Under the pieces are notes generated by a model that did no database searches, had not been told where the DNA came from, and saw only the letters and a program-made list of their open reading frames with translations. Source: Rosellinia necatrix (taxonomy: Eukaryota; Ascomycota; Sordariomycetes; Xylariales; Xylariaceae). From it: 64,000 nucleotides of DNA. The stretch spans positions 929,501 to 993,500 of the forward strand of contig JAGYVD010000008.1 of the NCBI GenBank assembly GCA_021209875.1, read 5' to 3'. Each line of letters starts with the position of its first letter. The first letter of the stretch is position 1. Positions 21,375 through 34,908 of the stretch are shown here, in pieces. Position numbers and translations under genes: made by a program.

Positions 21375-24300
21375 ACGCCTTGCCTACCCTACCCTACCCA
21401 AGCCACACCACAAAACCGCATAACCCACCGCGCGTCGTCCGTCGCTCATTGACCACCGAGGAAACGGCCCTTCCTTGTCTCTTGCTAAGCAAAAATCTTT
21501 TCGATACCCACCACCCTTTTGTGATACCAAACCAGATGTAATATGAATTAGATGGAAAGGAAGGATAAGGATGAAAAAAGGCTGGAGTTGTATAAGATAG
21601 CCTTTGACTGCATATCTGCATGATACCACTTGCATAGACTCTTTTTCTTGTCAAAACCTGGACACCTCTTGTGACTGTACCACAAACCTAATCTCGTAGA
21701 CAGATGCGTCAGCAAAGCTACATACATGGTTTAAGCGCTGGTAATGATCGCAGCTGACTAAGTTCGGATATGACAGCGCGTACTAGGATACAACAAGAGT
21801 GGCTGACTGCCTTAATCCCATTATCGCGTGATATCCCGGTATTCTCGACGGATGAAGGCTTACTATGTGATTTCACCTATCACGACAGTATAAATTGGAG
21901 GGCGTGTATATGCGTCTATCCCACTCATAGCATGTTAAGTCCTCACGTTACCTACAGCGCGAGATTCTGGGACCTACGGCGGTTCAACGGCTCAGCGTCA
22001 CCGGATTATTATCTTCACAGCATCCAAGACAGAATAGATCCTGCCAACACTCGCATATAAATTCCTCATCTCGCGTCCGGAGACGGCAGTCCTAGCTAAC
22101 ATACCCAGTGCTCTTAGCTTCTTTCCATGCCAGAGCTCTTCCGAGCCGACCAGCATCTACTACATCACATTCTCCCCTCAGCGTAGTCTTGCGCTCAGCA
22201 CCAAAAGAGACCTCCAATCATGGGTATACCATATCTCGCTCCATTTCTACACTAACCCAACTCGAAAATAGCCCAGCACTATTTTCATCGCCTCCCATAA
22301 TCACGAGAGACGAAACAAGGAGCCCGACAACTCTCGCTGTTATCAGTACCAGCGGTGCTAACACTCCTATCGCTACCACTGCTGTCGTTATATTTGTGAT
22401 GCCTATTCTGTGCAGCATTGTTGTCGCTCATGACGATGTATTCCGCATCCCAGGCCCTGCATTTTGGGGGGCGGTGGAACTGATCCTCGAGATACGTGGA
22501 CGATCCTTCATTCAGCACCTATCCTGCTGTTAGTCGCAATTTTCCCTCGGACTTATTGCAATCGCAATTCGTCTGCGAAGACGTGTATATTTCCCATTCT
22601 AGCGCTCTAGATGTTCTCCTCCTCATACAGGCAAGAAACCGTTTGGGTGATGACATAGCGATCCAGGAGAAAAGCAAAGGGGGGAATCAAACGGACAAGA
22701 CAAAGTTGGCACCGGTCCCCGAACCTTGATACCTTATTTTGGCAGTTTGTAACGCCCTATAGTTGATGGTTTGTGTCAGCAAAGGTTTTACATCCCCTCG
22801 GGTCCCATCACTCCTAAATGTCATCCTGGTATGGGAAGAACCCCAAATTATATTTGAACCCCCTGTTCAGTCCGCATTACAGCTTCGTCTCGAAAAGATC
22901 TAATCACAACGACAGACTACTTACATAGAAGTTGGCACAGTAGCAACACATAATAGAGACAAGGCGTTAAATAATAATGTCCGTCTTGTATTCTGCTGAA
23001 AGTCTCTCTCGGCCCGCTTTCGTCTCCCAGCTCACAGAGCCTCGCGCGCGTCGGCTGATAGCAATGATGATGACCAAATGAGAGTTATGAGCTATTCTCT
23101 GGAGATGGACAATGTAAAGGGACGAAGAGCAAATGAATATACTAAGGAACCAGTAAGATATACTTAAAATGGACAAATCCAAGAGGACACAGATATATCA
23201 GAGACTTTACATACTCGGTAGGTATACAGCAAGCTTCGAATATACACCGGGTACCCAGATTTTGCTCGCCTAATGAACTCACATTCGCGTAAAAGAGTCA
23301 AGCACAAAACTGGATCGCGACGCGATCAACACGAGAATAACAGCAGTGGCGGGCGTGAAGTGTGAGAAAAGCTGAAGTTAGTATAATGGAGATCGTTATC
23401 AAGACAGGTTTGATAGAGATGTATTAGCCAAGTTATCATGCGATTATCTAACGCTGTACCTGTGCGAACCTTCAGTGTATCCTAACAAATCAAGCGAAAA
23501 ATTTACATAGTACCTTGAGTTTCTCGTGTAGTCAGGACTCCATTTTGGTCTCTCTACATTCTCTGGACTAGCCTGACCGAAACTGACCAAGAAATCCCAG
23601 CATCAGAGCGCATTATCGCGGCTACGGAACGGGAATCGGGAGTAAACGGAAGATGCAGTGGGTGGTGTGCTAGAGTGTATAGCTAGTCTCCTTTGCCTTT
23701 CGCGAGTCTGACGCGCCGAGATACGAGTAAGGGTTTTCGCACTCCACCCGCCCGTCCCAAGCCGACTTCCGAGGATCCTCTAGCTGCTCTCCTGAATAGC
23801 CTGATGGGATCGATCGATCGGTTGGTATTGAAGGTACTCAAGGTCTTCAAAGATATTCCCGGGGATAAACCTTGGCCTCACATATATCGAGAGTGCCAAT
23901 CATCATCACTATCTCCTATCTCGCCTTCACATGCATTCCATTGGTTAGAGTTCAACGCCAACTTGCCTGCGTCGTGGCAGAAGCATAACCAACTAATACA
24001 TGTGTTATGATATGAATGACTAATAGTTGTAGCATAAACAACTAATGGACGTAGACACAGGCAGTGACACGGAAGACCCGACCTCGCACATCCGAGCGGG
24101 TTGTACAAACCCATTTCCTTTTCCACCCCTGAATACCCTCCTCTCTCGTGTAGGCATGTAACCGCCTAAGTTCGGCTCGGGTAACTACAAGTAATGGTTA
24201 GTACAGAACGTCTGAAGGCGACATGTAAAAATCCTAGCCACCAGCCTCCTCTCCCCCTCTTCTTGGTGGTAGTAAACACAGAATAGAGTTTCCTTGACGC

Positions 24301-25325
24301 GATCCCAATCCATGCCCTTGGAGAGGCTATTGTTCCCGGTGTCCCCCCTGTCCCCAGGTCCACCCCGGGCTTTGAGATCCCTTACGTCAGGGATGGATCT
24401 CTCGGTGCCTACCTGGGTCACTAGGCTAGGTAGATATATAAACACTCACTCAGGGGTATCAAAACTAAGCAGAGATGGTTGAAACTCTAAGCCCCGCAAA
24501 TGCCCGCCGGGAACCGGCGCCACCCTCACGTCGGACGTAAAGAAGGGATGGTAAGTAGCATCTTGGGATTGGAATTGAGACACGGCAGGGGTGGCAATAG
24601 GAGTTTTGTTGCCATTTGGCGAGCCACGTTGATAGACATCCATGACGAAGAAGCTTTGCGATGTATCTAGACAGGGAACTTATTCAAACCCATCATCACG
24701 GAGGCCAAAGGACATAGGCACGTTGCCTAATTAATGCATTGCCGTTTTCGACGCTTTCGGGGTTCTCCTTGATTACGATACAGGCTCATACAAAGTTTAG
24801 ACAGATCCCGCCATGTCCCTTCATCCCTTCCTTCCTCCTCGGTTCCTCGCCTTTGCGTTTGCCTTTCTCTCGCATAGCCAGCTGCGGGAACGACTCGGCC
24901 AAATCACCTTCGCCCGACGTTCGTCGTCCGAACGGCACACTTCCTTCTGGATCGCTACTTCCACACCGAGCGATCAGACCCTTGTTTAGTCAAGGCCGGG
25001 GCGAGGGATACATCCATTGGATGAATCTTTGGAGTGCCAAATCAAGTGCTCTCGCTATTAAAAGACGGTGAGATATTTTCTCAAAAGGGGGATTAATTGG
25101 GCTTGAAATGCGGCGTTAGAACGAGAAATTTATACCGGCGAGATTGACAACCAAGGAAGCGCGCTTGCCATGTTGTTGAGATGGTATGATTATCCAGTAT
25201 TCCTGGTCCTACAAGATATGGATTGTAAGTCGACAGCCTCAGGCTTGTGACCAATGTAGACACAAATAGACCTGCCTAGATAGTGCTAGTCTTGCGAATC
25301 AACCAGAAATTGGAGTTGGTTTAAA
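21375..25325. other. Intergenic, 4 kb
   Basis: The space between two 3' ends (DUF4336 and ROM2 converge). No convincing gene. Short open frames at 22108-22533, 23693-24010 and 24446-24643 have no recognisable domain, and most lack a normal start. The sequence is otherwise of mixed composition with few repeats. Confidence 0.5.
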
Positions 25326-28300
25326 TCATTGTGGAGATAGTAGTTCGGGCTTTCGGGTGTTCTTCCAGAAATCAATAGCGGCAACCACATCATGGCCAGC
25401 CTCATCTTCATATGCAAATAAGATCTAAACGGATTAGCAACTAAATAATTGGAAGATGTTTAAAGGGGCTTACTTCGTGTGTGCTACTATGTAACATCCT
25501 GATATTCTTGTGGGGGACGATATGTATGGCCCCAGTCTCAATATTTCGGAGTTCGATAAAATTCGGCTCAAAGGCTAGAATCCAGGGGTAGGATAGAGCA
25601 AATGATTGCGGCGTGCCCTCCCAGTCGATTCGCCATTCTGGCCTCGCCCTCCAGCCATTTCGATTAACGAAGAAGGAGAAATCGGTGTAATTCAACAAGA
25701 ATTCGCCGTTGAGGCGCTCGATATGGACGGGTTTGACGCCTTCTTCCCTAGCAACGAAGTCAAGCGATGTATCGGCCTGGTCGAGCAACGATTGCGTTTC
25801 TAGCGTTTCTAACGACACAACCTCAAACCCTCGAGCGCATGCCACGCAAAGTTTGCTCTTAAGGAAGTGGATGGATGAAGCCTCAGTTGGGATGTAGAAC
25901 TCTTTGAACGCCTTGAGTTCGTCCTGTCCTGCATTGAACATCTTGCCGAATCCCTTCTGTTTCTTGCCCTTACTCATCGAGTCGTTGGGTTCATACACCT
26001 TGATCGTGGTCGAGAACGCACTCGGTTTCGCGCAACATACCAGATGCCGCCCTAAGCAAATGCCCGTTGTGAAGAAGTTACAATTGCTCTGAATCTTTTT
26101 GGGGCGTTTCGCCAATGCTGGTTCATTGGGATCCAATGCCGCAAGAGAGTAGGACAGAAGTGATTTGTTAGATAGAACCAACAAAAGACCATATTCCTCC
26201 AGAACATCCACTTGGGTGACGTGTTGAGCCTCAATGACACGTCTAGGCTGGCCCTCTTTGGCTTTCCTATCCGAGATATAGATGCCATTATCAGTTCCAT
26301 ATATCAATTTACGGCCACCATCTGGATTATGTTAGCTTTGGAAAGCCAATAGATATGGAAGTACTTACCATATGGCGTGACAGAATTCACGAGATTGCTG
26401 ACTTGGAAGAAATTTTGGGACAGGGTGTTAACATTGAAGAAATCAGCCCGTGCTCGTAACCGCTGTTGAGCGGTATCGATGAACTCAAGCCACTTTTGCC
26501 GGGCAGATTGGTTGGATGCATACAATACTTGTTCATAATAGTTTCGGCCAAGATGACGGAAAGTTATTGGCCAGCCCTCTGCAGTCTTCTTACCCGCTTC
26601 GTTCCCACGGAATGGTAAGTTGGAAGAGGCGCGTTTCACCCCAGACTGAGGGATAACTTCATCCATCTCCTTTATAGAGAGTAATTCTAAGGGTATGGGC
26701 TACAGGGGTTCAATATTAGTCGTGGATCTAGGAAAAATAGGAATGAGGATGATGAGGCATACCCTTCGATACGTCTTCACTTCCTCTGTTTTGCCCACTT
26801 GTTTGATCCTCACAAGCAAAACTGCGTGATCGAATAAAAAGGCTGTTATATCAGGTGATTCCGTTGGGGTCTTCTTGAGTTGTGTCTTGAAAACCAGTTC
26901 ACGCCCATCTTCTGTGAGTTTCAAGTCAACCTTGTCAGCGGGGCGGAATTTGAGTTGCTCATGTAAGCGTCGGAGGTTAAATCTGTTCTCAGCTTTACCA
27001 GACTCCGCGTTGACCCGGCTTAGGAGGTCTCTGATCATTGTCAAAACCTTGGGAATGTCGTCCTTGTCCGGATTTCCATCCTCAGTGTACTTTAACACGT
27101 TTTCTAGGAGTAGGGGATAACGCGCTAACCGAGTAGTAGGTTTCGTTAGGTAACCGTTCAGCTCTAGTTTCCTTGATTCTTTCCTACGCTCGATTTCATC
27201 GACAAATTTCGAGAAGTAAGTGTTGCTGGAGCGTTCGTTCTCAAACTCAAACTTGGCTTCTAGCTGCTTAGAACCGTACAAAATGAATGGTTCAAACTGA
27301 GGTACGATTTCCAGGAAAATATCACCCAAGTTCTTCACGATGGGGTGTCTCTGCTGCCGCTCTGTCAATGCCCGAGCAAACCTGGAGCTCACCGAATGAA
27401 TGCTTGGGTGGTCAGTGACGTTGCTAAAAATATGTTGCACGACACGCTCTCTCCTCTGTGCGGGGATAGGTGACCCCTTCGACCGGAGAGGTAGAATCCA
27501 GAAGTCTCGGAGATATTCCAAATCTTTCACAAAATCTCGTTCGGTATAGCATATTTCGGATATGACCTCCTGTCGCTTCTTTTCTTTGTCGCTTACACTT
27601 TCAGCAATCTCCTTGGGAACGGTATTAATCCAGAGTTTTTGCTCATCAGTTTGATCCACATCATCGTTGACGATCGCATCTTGATCCTTCTTCAAGCCCA
27701 CTTGTGGCTTGAGATTAAGGCGAGAGACTTGCTCCAATCTTCGCGGGCAGGCGATGGAGTAACATAACTGGTCCCTCGTGCAAGTAGGCGAGTAGCATTC
27801 TGAGAGTAAAACAAACACACCATCAACAGCGGGTTTGTCCTCTGGCTCATCCATGAGCGTCTCCCTGAACTGGTACATCTCCGATGCAGAGTCGCGTAAC
27901 CTGTGTTCGTACGTAACATCATGGAAAAACTTTTGGGCGTCGAGCGCCCGACCCAACAACAAAGCCAAGTTCCTGTCCGTTGTCCTAATAATATAGGAGA
28001 GCACGTCCACGGCTTCGGAGCCACTAAAGGCATTCTTATAGGTCAGTTCGTTCTTGGTCCGCTCTCCAACTATTATTTTCTGACGGAAACATTCGGCAAC
28101 TCGGGACAACAAGGCTGGATAGACAATGGGGGATCGAATCTTGGCGGTTGGGGGCCGTTCGTTGTCAAATGACTTTGCATTTGATGGTCGATGAACGAGT
28201 TGTTGCCGAGCCTGCTCAGAAGTTTCAGGTACAATCGTGCTGGCCATCGACATAGTGCGGCCATGGTCGTTAGGCGCGATCGAAGATGCCATGCTCATCG

Positions 28301-29240
28301 TCCTTGTGGCGCTTCCTGGGGTAGAATATCCATTGTATCCATTTATATTGGGGTTTGGGTTGAAGGGTGGCATCTCGTTCGAAGGCGCTCTCATTCTGTT
28401 CGGTATAACCCGGCCGCTCATAGTTTGATGCGAATCGCGGTCAGGAGGGTATCCAGTCATAGACATGGATCTGTCATCGTAACGCTCGGGCACAATTCGA
28501 CCTTGAGCGGTCGTTCGGGACATGGGGTTAGGAATTTGGTTAGGAGGATGTCGAAACTGCTGAGGCGTTTGATACGAACTCGGTGGAGGCTGGTACATAG
28601 GCTGGCGAGGGGTGTTCGCGAGAGACTGGGAGCGATATGGGTCATCTCGGAGGGCAGGCCCGGGCGGAGGGCCGCCGCCTTGATAATACCTGGGACCAGC
28701 GTTTCGCGGGGGATAGTTGTGCTGTTGCTGCTGCTGCTGCTGTTGCTGCTGCGGTGGCGGCCCTCTTGGGTCGTAGCGACTTGAGCTCTGGGATGGAGGG
28801 TTATGGTATGGTCTTTGGTTTGAGGGTTGCTGTTGTCGCGCATATGGATCTCCTCGCATAGGCGGGGGAGGGTATCCCCCCGATGGGTTCCTCTGACTCT
28901 GGTAATAGCCATTGGCCATGCTCGCATCCATAGTTCGGGTTCGGTGAGATCCAGCATCCTCGTAACTACCACCACCACCACCACCACCACCACCACCGCG
29001 TTGGGGCCGGGGGGGACCTCGCTGATGCATGTCAGGGGGTGGGCCGCTAGTCATGGAAGACATGGAAGACATCGTGTGTGTCCTCTCGTTCTGCGGCGCT
29101 ATATTGTTCGAGGATGGTGCGGGCCCGGGCCCATTGCGACCAGGAGGGGGGTGGGCTCCGAATATATTGGAAAATGCGGCATCTCGTTGGTTGCCAGCCG
29201 GCGGACCATATCGGCGTTGGTCGTACTGATAGTCAGCCAT
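25326..29240 (-). CDS. rom2: Rho1 guanine nucleotide exchange factor (Rom2 type)
   Basis: Rho-GEF that activates Rho1 in the cell-wall integrity pathway at the plasma membrane. Exons are 26763-29240, 26369-26699, 25474-26321 and 25326-25424, giving 1251 aa. Introns are 63, 47 and 49 nt. The disordered N-terminus (1-370) is rich in Pro, Gln and Gly, with a Gly run and a Gln run. A DEP domain follows at about 372-455 (SRVAECFRQKI, AFSGSEAVDVLSYI). The RhoGEF (DH) domain is at about 557-743 (ICYTERDFVKDLEYL, LNGYLTKPTTRLARYPLLLE), then a PH domain at about 770-905. The CNH (citron) domain runs from about 943 to 1225 (YGTDNGIYISD, TSLDFVAREEGVKPVHIERL, FFVNRNG). The order DEP-DH-PH-CNH and the length are as in fungal Rom1/Rom2. 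The last exon ends KNTRKPELLSPQ. It may have a spliced leader, since TATAG lies just before the ATG. Confidence 0.95.
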
Positions 29241-29724
29241 GTCGCCGTCCTATAGTGAAGTCGATGCAGTGGTCAGCGAGGGCAGTCTCCGTGTGGACGC
29301 CATGGGGAGCCAGGGTCCTTATTGGGCGAAAAAGCCAAGACAGCCGTTGCACAGTACAGGGCAACGACACACGCCATCCGCGGCTTAGGGTCCGAGTCGG
29401 ATCGGTAAGGGGTTCGACCAGGCTGTAGGGGGAACGAGATGGGTGATGACAAGTAAAAGGAATGGGCTGATTCCCGACTTACTTGTGCGAAGCCTAGGCG
29501 GCCGCAAGCCTAGACAGAGACTTGCTACCTAGGTCGATAGAGGGTAGGGCTCTCCAAGTATTGTGTATAGCGATGATAAGAGGGCGGTGGCTGTCGTTGA
29601 GGCGCACGTTAGTTGAAAGTCGTGGCCGACAGATGCAAGGCGGAATAAGGGAAATCGTATTCGAGCGAGAATCCCGAGGCTAAAGCCGTGAGCTTATCGC
29701 CGTTTATGTCTCTCGCTCCCCTAT

Positions 29725-29805
29725 CACACACATACACACATACACACGCACACACGCACACACACACACGCACACACACACACACACACACTCTCTCTCT
29801 CTCTC
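29725..29805. repeat. CA then CT dinucleotide microsatellite
   Basis: An interrupted CA tract with occasional TACA and CGCA units to about 29790, followed by a pure CT run. It lies roughly 480-560 bp upstream of the ROM2 ATG. Confidence 0.95.
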
Positions 29806-30162
29806 CGACCCGCTCTCTCTTTTTTCTTTATTTACTTTTTCTCCTTTTCCTCTCCCTATCCCCGATGCTCGCTTTTGTCGCCCCTTCAGCCTCTGATTCT
29901 CCCTCGAGAGGGTTGGGGTAGAGATCAATGGCTTATCCCCTCCCGGGTCAGCCGACCGGGCCAGCTGGTGATAGCTCGATCGCGAGCGTCGTCAATGAAA
30001 GAGTGGGAGAGGCCAGATGCGGCGGCGGCGGCGGTAATGCGGCGGAGTTAGGTGATGTACAAGAGAGAAATGGCATGCGAGTGGTTTTGGTAGGTAGTTT
30101 CGTCGGAAGGGGCACCATCGGTAGGTCGATAGGTCGATAGCCCAGGTCGGTTTCATTGGTAA

Positions 30163-30193
30163 GATGGATGGATGGATGGATGGGTGGATGGAG
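30163..30193. repeat. GGAT tetranucleotide repeat
   Basis: About seven GGAT units with one GGGT variant. Confidence 0.85.
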
Positions 30194-32089
30194 ATGCATT
30201 GGATTTCAGATCCCGGATAGGACTAGCGCACTGTTTAATTAGTGTTGCTTGTGTAACTTGCACGACGGCCAAGGGATTCTGGACATGTCGGCAGGTATCT
30301 CTTTACCCACCTAGGCAGGCACTGGTGCGATTTTCTAAAGAAACAGTCTAGTTGTAACGTCTAGCACCATGTGGAATGAGAAAGGGAGCGTAGCGTACGG
30401 GGTTAACAGTTGGTAGTGCGCCTGGCGCCTGTAGCCTGTAGGGGGGGGCTGCAAACAGTACAATTGATACAGGCCGTACAGTAGATCGACACTGAATCGG
30501 TCCGGAGGCCAGGCGGTTTTATGCATCCTGGTCAATTCACAGAGGCAGCCCAAGGTACATACCACTTCGGGCTCCGACACTGCCATCCTCCTTCGCCGTC
30601 CTTACCTAGTACCTAGACCGTAGTTTTAACCCGCATATCGTACATTGCTAAGGACATCGAAGGTTAGGTAGGCAAGTAGGTAGGCAGGTACCTACCTAGT
30701 AGCTTACCTAGTGGGCAGGTATGTACCTAATTATTTTTCCATTCTCCCCCAACTTCGCCATGTGCTCACGACAAGGAACAATACATAATGCTCCTATCAT
30801 ACTGCAGCGTACGATGATGGATCAGGGTTCCAAAACTACATACGTACGTGTTGATGAGTGATTATCCTTTAGTTGTGCCGAAACCACAATAATGTCCTCA
30901 GGATTATGTCCGAGCACGAGAATGCACCCTTTCTACTATGTATGAGCCAGAGAGAATAATTTGTCGCGAGGGCCTTCCGCCGACCTTTCCTATTACTCTG
31001 CCCTACGTACCAGGAAAGATTCATGCTCTGGCGGTAGGTAGCGTAACATATACCTTATTATATCCAGGTCATTTCCCGAGAAGAAATAAGGAATTTGTTG
31101 GTATATAACTACACTAAATCTACAATTGCTACCGAATTTGTTCGGCATCCAAGACCATCTGTATAACTAGGTCCATTCTACCTAGGTACTCATCTATGGA
31201 AGAAAAGTTGGTTCATATTATCGACAATCCCGTTGATCAGCATCGATGCTAGCACCATAATGGAAATAGAAGCCGTGTAAATTCCCGAAAAACGAATCCC
31301 CCCCAATGCTACTCGACCTCACCGAAGATGCAGAGCTATGAATGAAGCCTTGTTGCCGCCCTCAACAGCAGTGGGGGCCCAGATACTTTTTTTCATGTTG
31401 GGTAAGCTATGTCTTGGTACAGCCCTATAGAATAAATTACTTGAACACTGCGCGACAACACACGATTGGAGCCTTATTAAGCTGGGGCCGCCGAGGTTTG
31501 AGCTGTGCCATGCCCCGTCAGAGATACCTAAACTGCCCTAAGCGAAGATAACAAACAGTCCGGAGGCACAAACACCCGCTCAAGTTACCAGCTATCCGCG
31601 TATTCGGGCTGTGCTTTTTATGTATACGTCACGGTATAGGTCCGAGCTACATAAATACTAGGCCGTTTCTATGGGTACCATAAAAGAAATTAAAGGCAGT
31701 TGAAAAGGGGCCAAGAAGCAACATCGGGAATTATGTACATATGTATTTAGACCCCTATCAAGGTACCAAGAGCCGAAACGCAGGTACCTAGGTACTACAC
31801 TAAGTCCAGACACAATCAAGTCCAAGCTTCAAACTGCTTACGTAAATATCCACATCACGTGAACTTATCCCAGAGAGCAACAGCAGAGTATCTTAGCTCC
31901 CGTAGTCTATTTAGCCCCTGCAAGGCAGTCACCTCAGCTCCGGCTTCGAACCTAAGTCCAATTCACCCACGACGAGCCGACGCGGCCTCTCATTCCACCA
32001 TAGATCCGCATCTATACATCGAGCCCAACATTCCAACGATAGCCGACCAACCATCCCCGCTGCCCGACCTCAGAGAACTCGGAAGAAAG

Positions 32090-33074
32090 ATGGAGTCGGA
32101 GCTCGCGCCCAAGTTCGCGCCTTTCATAGGCATGGTAAGCCCTTCCAACCAAACGACCGGACGAGCTGTCGTGAAGTGAGCGAGAGAGGGCTGACTCTGT
32201 GGCTTTGCATAACAGGCCGGCATCGCGGCCGCCATGATATTCGGCAGTACGGCAACCACCTTTCCTTCCCTTCCCTGACCCTCCGGGGCAATGAATCGAG
32301 GTGCTACGACGCACTCGCGCCTCTCCGGTTTCCACAAGCAAACAGACACGCTAAGAGAGGCCTCACAGGTATCGGCGCGGCATACGGGACGGCTAAATCT
32401 GGGATTGGTATCGCGGGCGTGGGAACGTTTCGGCCAGATCTGATTATGAAGGTTCGTCGACAACCCCCCCAACAACGCCAGGACCGAAAGTGGCATCTGG
32501 ACAAAAAATCAAGCGCTAATTTCTTTTCGGTAATTGGTTATGTATAGTGTCTGATCCCCGTCGTCATGTCTGGTATCATCGCAGTCTACTCGCTCGTCAT
32601 CGCTGTCTTGATTGCCGAGGATATGCGGCCGCCGAACAAGAACGAGGGAAGCTCATACAGTCTATTCAAGTACGTCACCACTCTCCCGATCCCAGATGCC
32701 CTCCTACACATCCTCTCTCGGATATGGATGTTGTATCATCGCTCAAATCTATGGTCGCTGTCGAGGAACACGCAGCACTAATACACTTCGGAACTATAGT
32801 AGCTTCATGCATCTAGGCTGCGGTATCGCTGTCGGTATGACGGGCCTTGCAGCTGGATACTGCATTGGCGTCGTAGGCGATAAGGGTGTACGAGCGTACA
32901 TGGAACAGTCGAGAGTATTTGTCGGCATGGTGCTGATCCTAATTTTCGGTGAAGTATTGGGTCTCTACGGGTATACACCGAACCGCTCAATAGCATTTTT
33001 GCATCTTCACCTAGCTAACTACACATTTTAGGCTTATCGTTGCACTTATCCTAAACACCAAGAGCAAGGGTTGA
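32090..33074 (+). CDS. vma11: V-ATPase V0 proteolipid subunit c' (Vma11)
   Basis: Subunit c' of the proton-translocating ring of the vacuolar ATPase. Six exons: 32090-32134, 32216-32246, 32369-32451, 32548-32669, 32800-32970 and 33032-33074, giving 164 aa. All junctions are GT-AG and in phase; exon 2 is only 31 nt. Four membrane helices are evident. Helix 2 begins after [15 protein letters not shown], and helix 4 carries the essential proton-binding Glu near residue 144 ([17 protein letters not shown]). I choose c' rather than c because of [45 protein letters not shown], and the end [13 protein letters not shown]. Subunit c normally has ATCVLRP and NIVPVIMAG instead. The frame runs open upstream of the ATG, but a start at 32090 gives the family's exact usual length. 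Confidence 0.95.
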
Positions 33075-33847
33075 GCAAACCACCATTTATCACCTAACAC
33101 GACGACAACGCCACATCGAACGTTGGTCTCCGGACCATTCATATGAGAGAAGAGAATGGAAGGAAGAAATAAAGCACGCGAGCTAGACCACCTGATGAGG
33201 GCCTGGTGCACAATGCGGAAAGGAAGTGTATGTAACCAATAGCTGTTCCTGCATTTTCGATGGCGTTACACGGGACCTCTGTAGAACTCTGGGTTGACTT
33301 TCAGGCCGCCAGTCGTCGGCAAGGTGGTTTCACCAACCAGCTTCTGACCTTTTGACTGGTAAGCCTAGTGTCTTAATATGACTGTTCAATTACGTCTCTT
33401 ACATATCGTCGACCCGTTTGATAACAACATGAAGACTTGATCATTTTGCCAGGTTGTGTGCTACCTAACAGGGTTATCTGGGCAACAAATATCATCAAGG
33501 CTCCTAACAGGGCACTCTTCCATTCTCATACTTCTCTTTCATTCTGAAATACTTCTCATATCAGCTCGTTGCCTCGACGCAAACCGTGATCTCATGAAAG
33601 AACCCCGCCGTATGCCCATTCTATATGATGCCCTCGACTGAAAAAGCCTAGATCGCAAAACGCCCTGAGCGAAAGAGAAAAAAAGCAATAGCCCACCCAA
33701 TGCTATGAACCGGACGCAGAGTAAATCCTAACGGGAGATCGCACAGGAGTGAGGAAAATATATGAACGGCAAACCCAGCCTTCAAGAGCTCGGCCATCCG
33801 CCCTCTACGGATCAATACACCAGGCGCCGAAATCACCGAAATCAAAC
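33075..33847. other. Convergent 3' spacer
   Basis: 773 bp between the ends of VMA11 and the 262-aa gene. AT-rich, no gene or notable repeat. Confidence 0.55.
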
Positions 33848-34908
33848 TCATCGACCGAAACGGCGCGTGAGCCGCCGACGATTGTTCCCGCGGTCCAAGT
33901 TAGCGCGAAAGGCGTTCCAGCTGCGTTCGCGCTCTTCGACGTCTCTCATCTGGGCTACACGAGACGATACGATCAGTCAGCAATCAATTATATTCGGAGG
34001 CCAACTTCCCAACTGGCAACAGATATACTCCTCAAGCGTAGTATAAAGGAAGTGCGTAAAGGGTTGTGAGTTTTCAACAGAAGAGAAAAATGAAAAGGGA
34101 AGCGAGAGAGAAGGAAAGGGATAAAAAGAAAAAGGGTTTTGGGAGAGGGAAGAGCGAGTCGTACCGAGCCAAAAATCCCACCGCTTATCCTCGCGGATTA
34201 AGACATCCTCGCCATGTTTGCGCGCCAGCCTCTCGCGGCGGGCTCGCGCGGCCGCCTCCTCGCCGACGAGATAAGGGTCCTCGAGAGGCCGAAGGCGCCC
34301 GCCACCATCGTTGTCCTCCCCCTCGTCGCTAGCGTCTGCGTTAGCGGCTGCTGCGCGGTTGAGCGCGGCTCGCAACGCACCCTCTATCGTAGATGGTCCA
34401 GGCCCCCCCGCCGCCAACGACGAGGCTGCCACGCGCCGACTGGCCACGCTCTGGTAGTGCCTCGCTTGCGGGTTCCCGCTACCGATTGAAGACCACGACG
34501 GGATGTGGAACTGCGAGATCGACGGCGCCGACGACATCTCCGAACGGCGCGGGATTGGGGGCAGGCCGGCGCCGCGGGCAAAATTCGACCGCGGCTCGGT
34601 CATCGGGGGCAGCATGGAGGAGAATTGCCGTGGTGCTGTAGTAGACGCTCGTGCCGACGTGGTTGTCGTCGACGTCGTGTCTGGCGGCGTATACGCTGGA
34701 ACAGCTTCGTTGGGCGGCAGTGTGTGATAGGACGGCGCCTCCGATACTTACCCTATCGTTAGGAGTTCCGTTTTATAAACCGCAGGATACCGTGAGAGAG
34801 TGACTTACCGTATGAGGGAGCAGCAGAGCGAATGGAGGCTGTCTCGAAGTCCTCAGCGCTCAGCCGCCGGGGACTCGGTCCCTGGATAATGACTGTTTCG
34901 GTAGCCAT
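33848..34908 (-). CDS. Hypothetical protein, 262 aa, three exons
   Basis: I know no function. Exons on the minus strand are 34809-34908, 34165-34746 and 33848-33954. Introns are 62 nt (GTAAGT, CTAAC branch, AAG acceptor) and 210 nt (GTACGA..TAG). The N-terminus (MATETVIIQGPSPRRLSAED) and middle are disordered and rich in Pro, Ser, Thr and Ala, with low-complexity stretches (APSYHTLPPNEAVPAYTPP, then Ala- and Asp/Gly-rich parts near 150-190). The C-terminal 80 residues look folded and are probably the conserved part: EEAAARARRERLARKHGED, then EDKRWDFWLAQMRDVEER and ERSWNAFRANLDRG, ending in a basic tail RRRLTRRFGR. There is no signal or membrane segment. The last exon is supported by the match of charge pattern and by phase, not by a recognised domain. 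Confidence 0.75.

Larger units (their letters stand above)
29241..32089. promoter_or_regulatory. Divergent upstream region of ROM2 and VMA11
   Basis: A 2.85-kb space between head-to-head starts, which must hold both promoters and probably a long ROM2 leader. It contains the CA/CT microsatellite (29725-29805), a GGAT repeat (30163-30193) and clusters of TAGGTAGGTACCTACCTA-type motifs at 30662-30730, 31180 and 31786. No open frame looks coding. Confidence 0.5.

Noticed and set aside
22108..22533. Overlapping frames on both strands with a hydrophobic stretch
   Set aside because: No frame dominates, no start context and no domain.
23693..24010. 105-aa frame with a PLAALLNSLMGSIDRLVLKV segment
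   Set aside because: Begins at TTG, not ATG, with a stop close upstream; no homologous pattern known to me.
24446..24643. 65-aa minus-strand frame starting MDVYQRGSPNG, with a possible GTGAGT donor at its end
   Set aside because: Codon use is acceptable but I could not find a second exon or any similarity; too weak to call a gene.
32012..32547. Frames on both strands across VMA11 introns 1-3
   Set aside because: They cross clear splice sites of VMA11 and do not resemble proteins.
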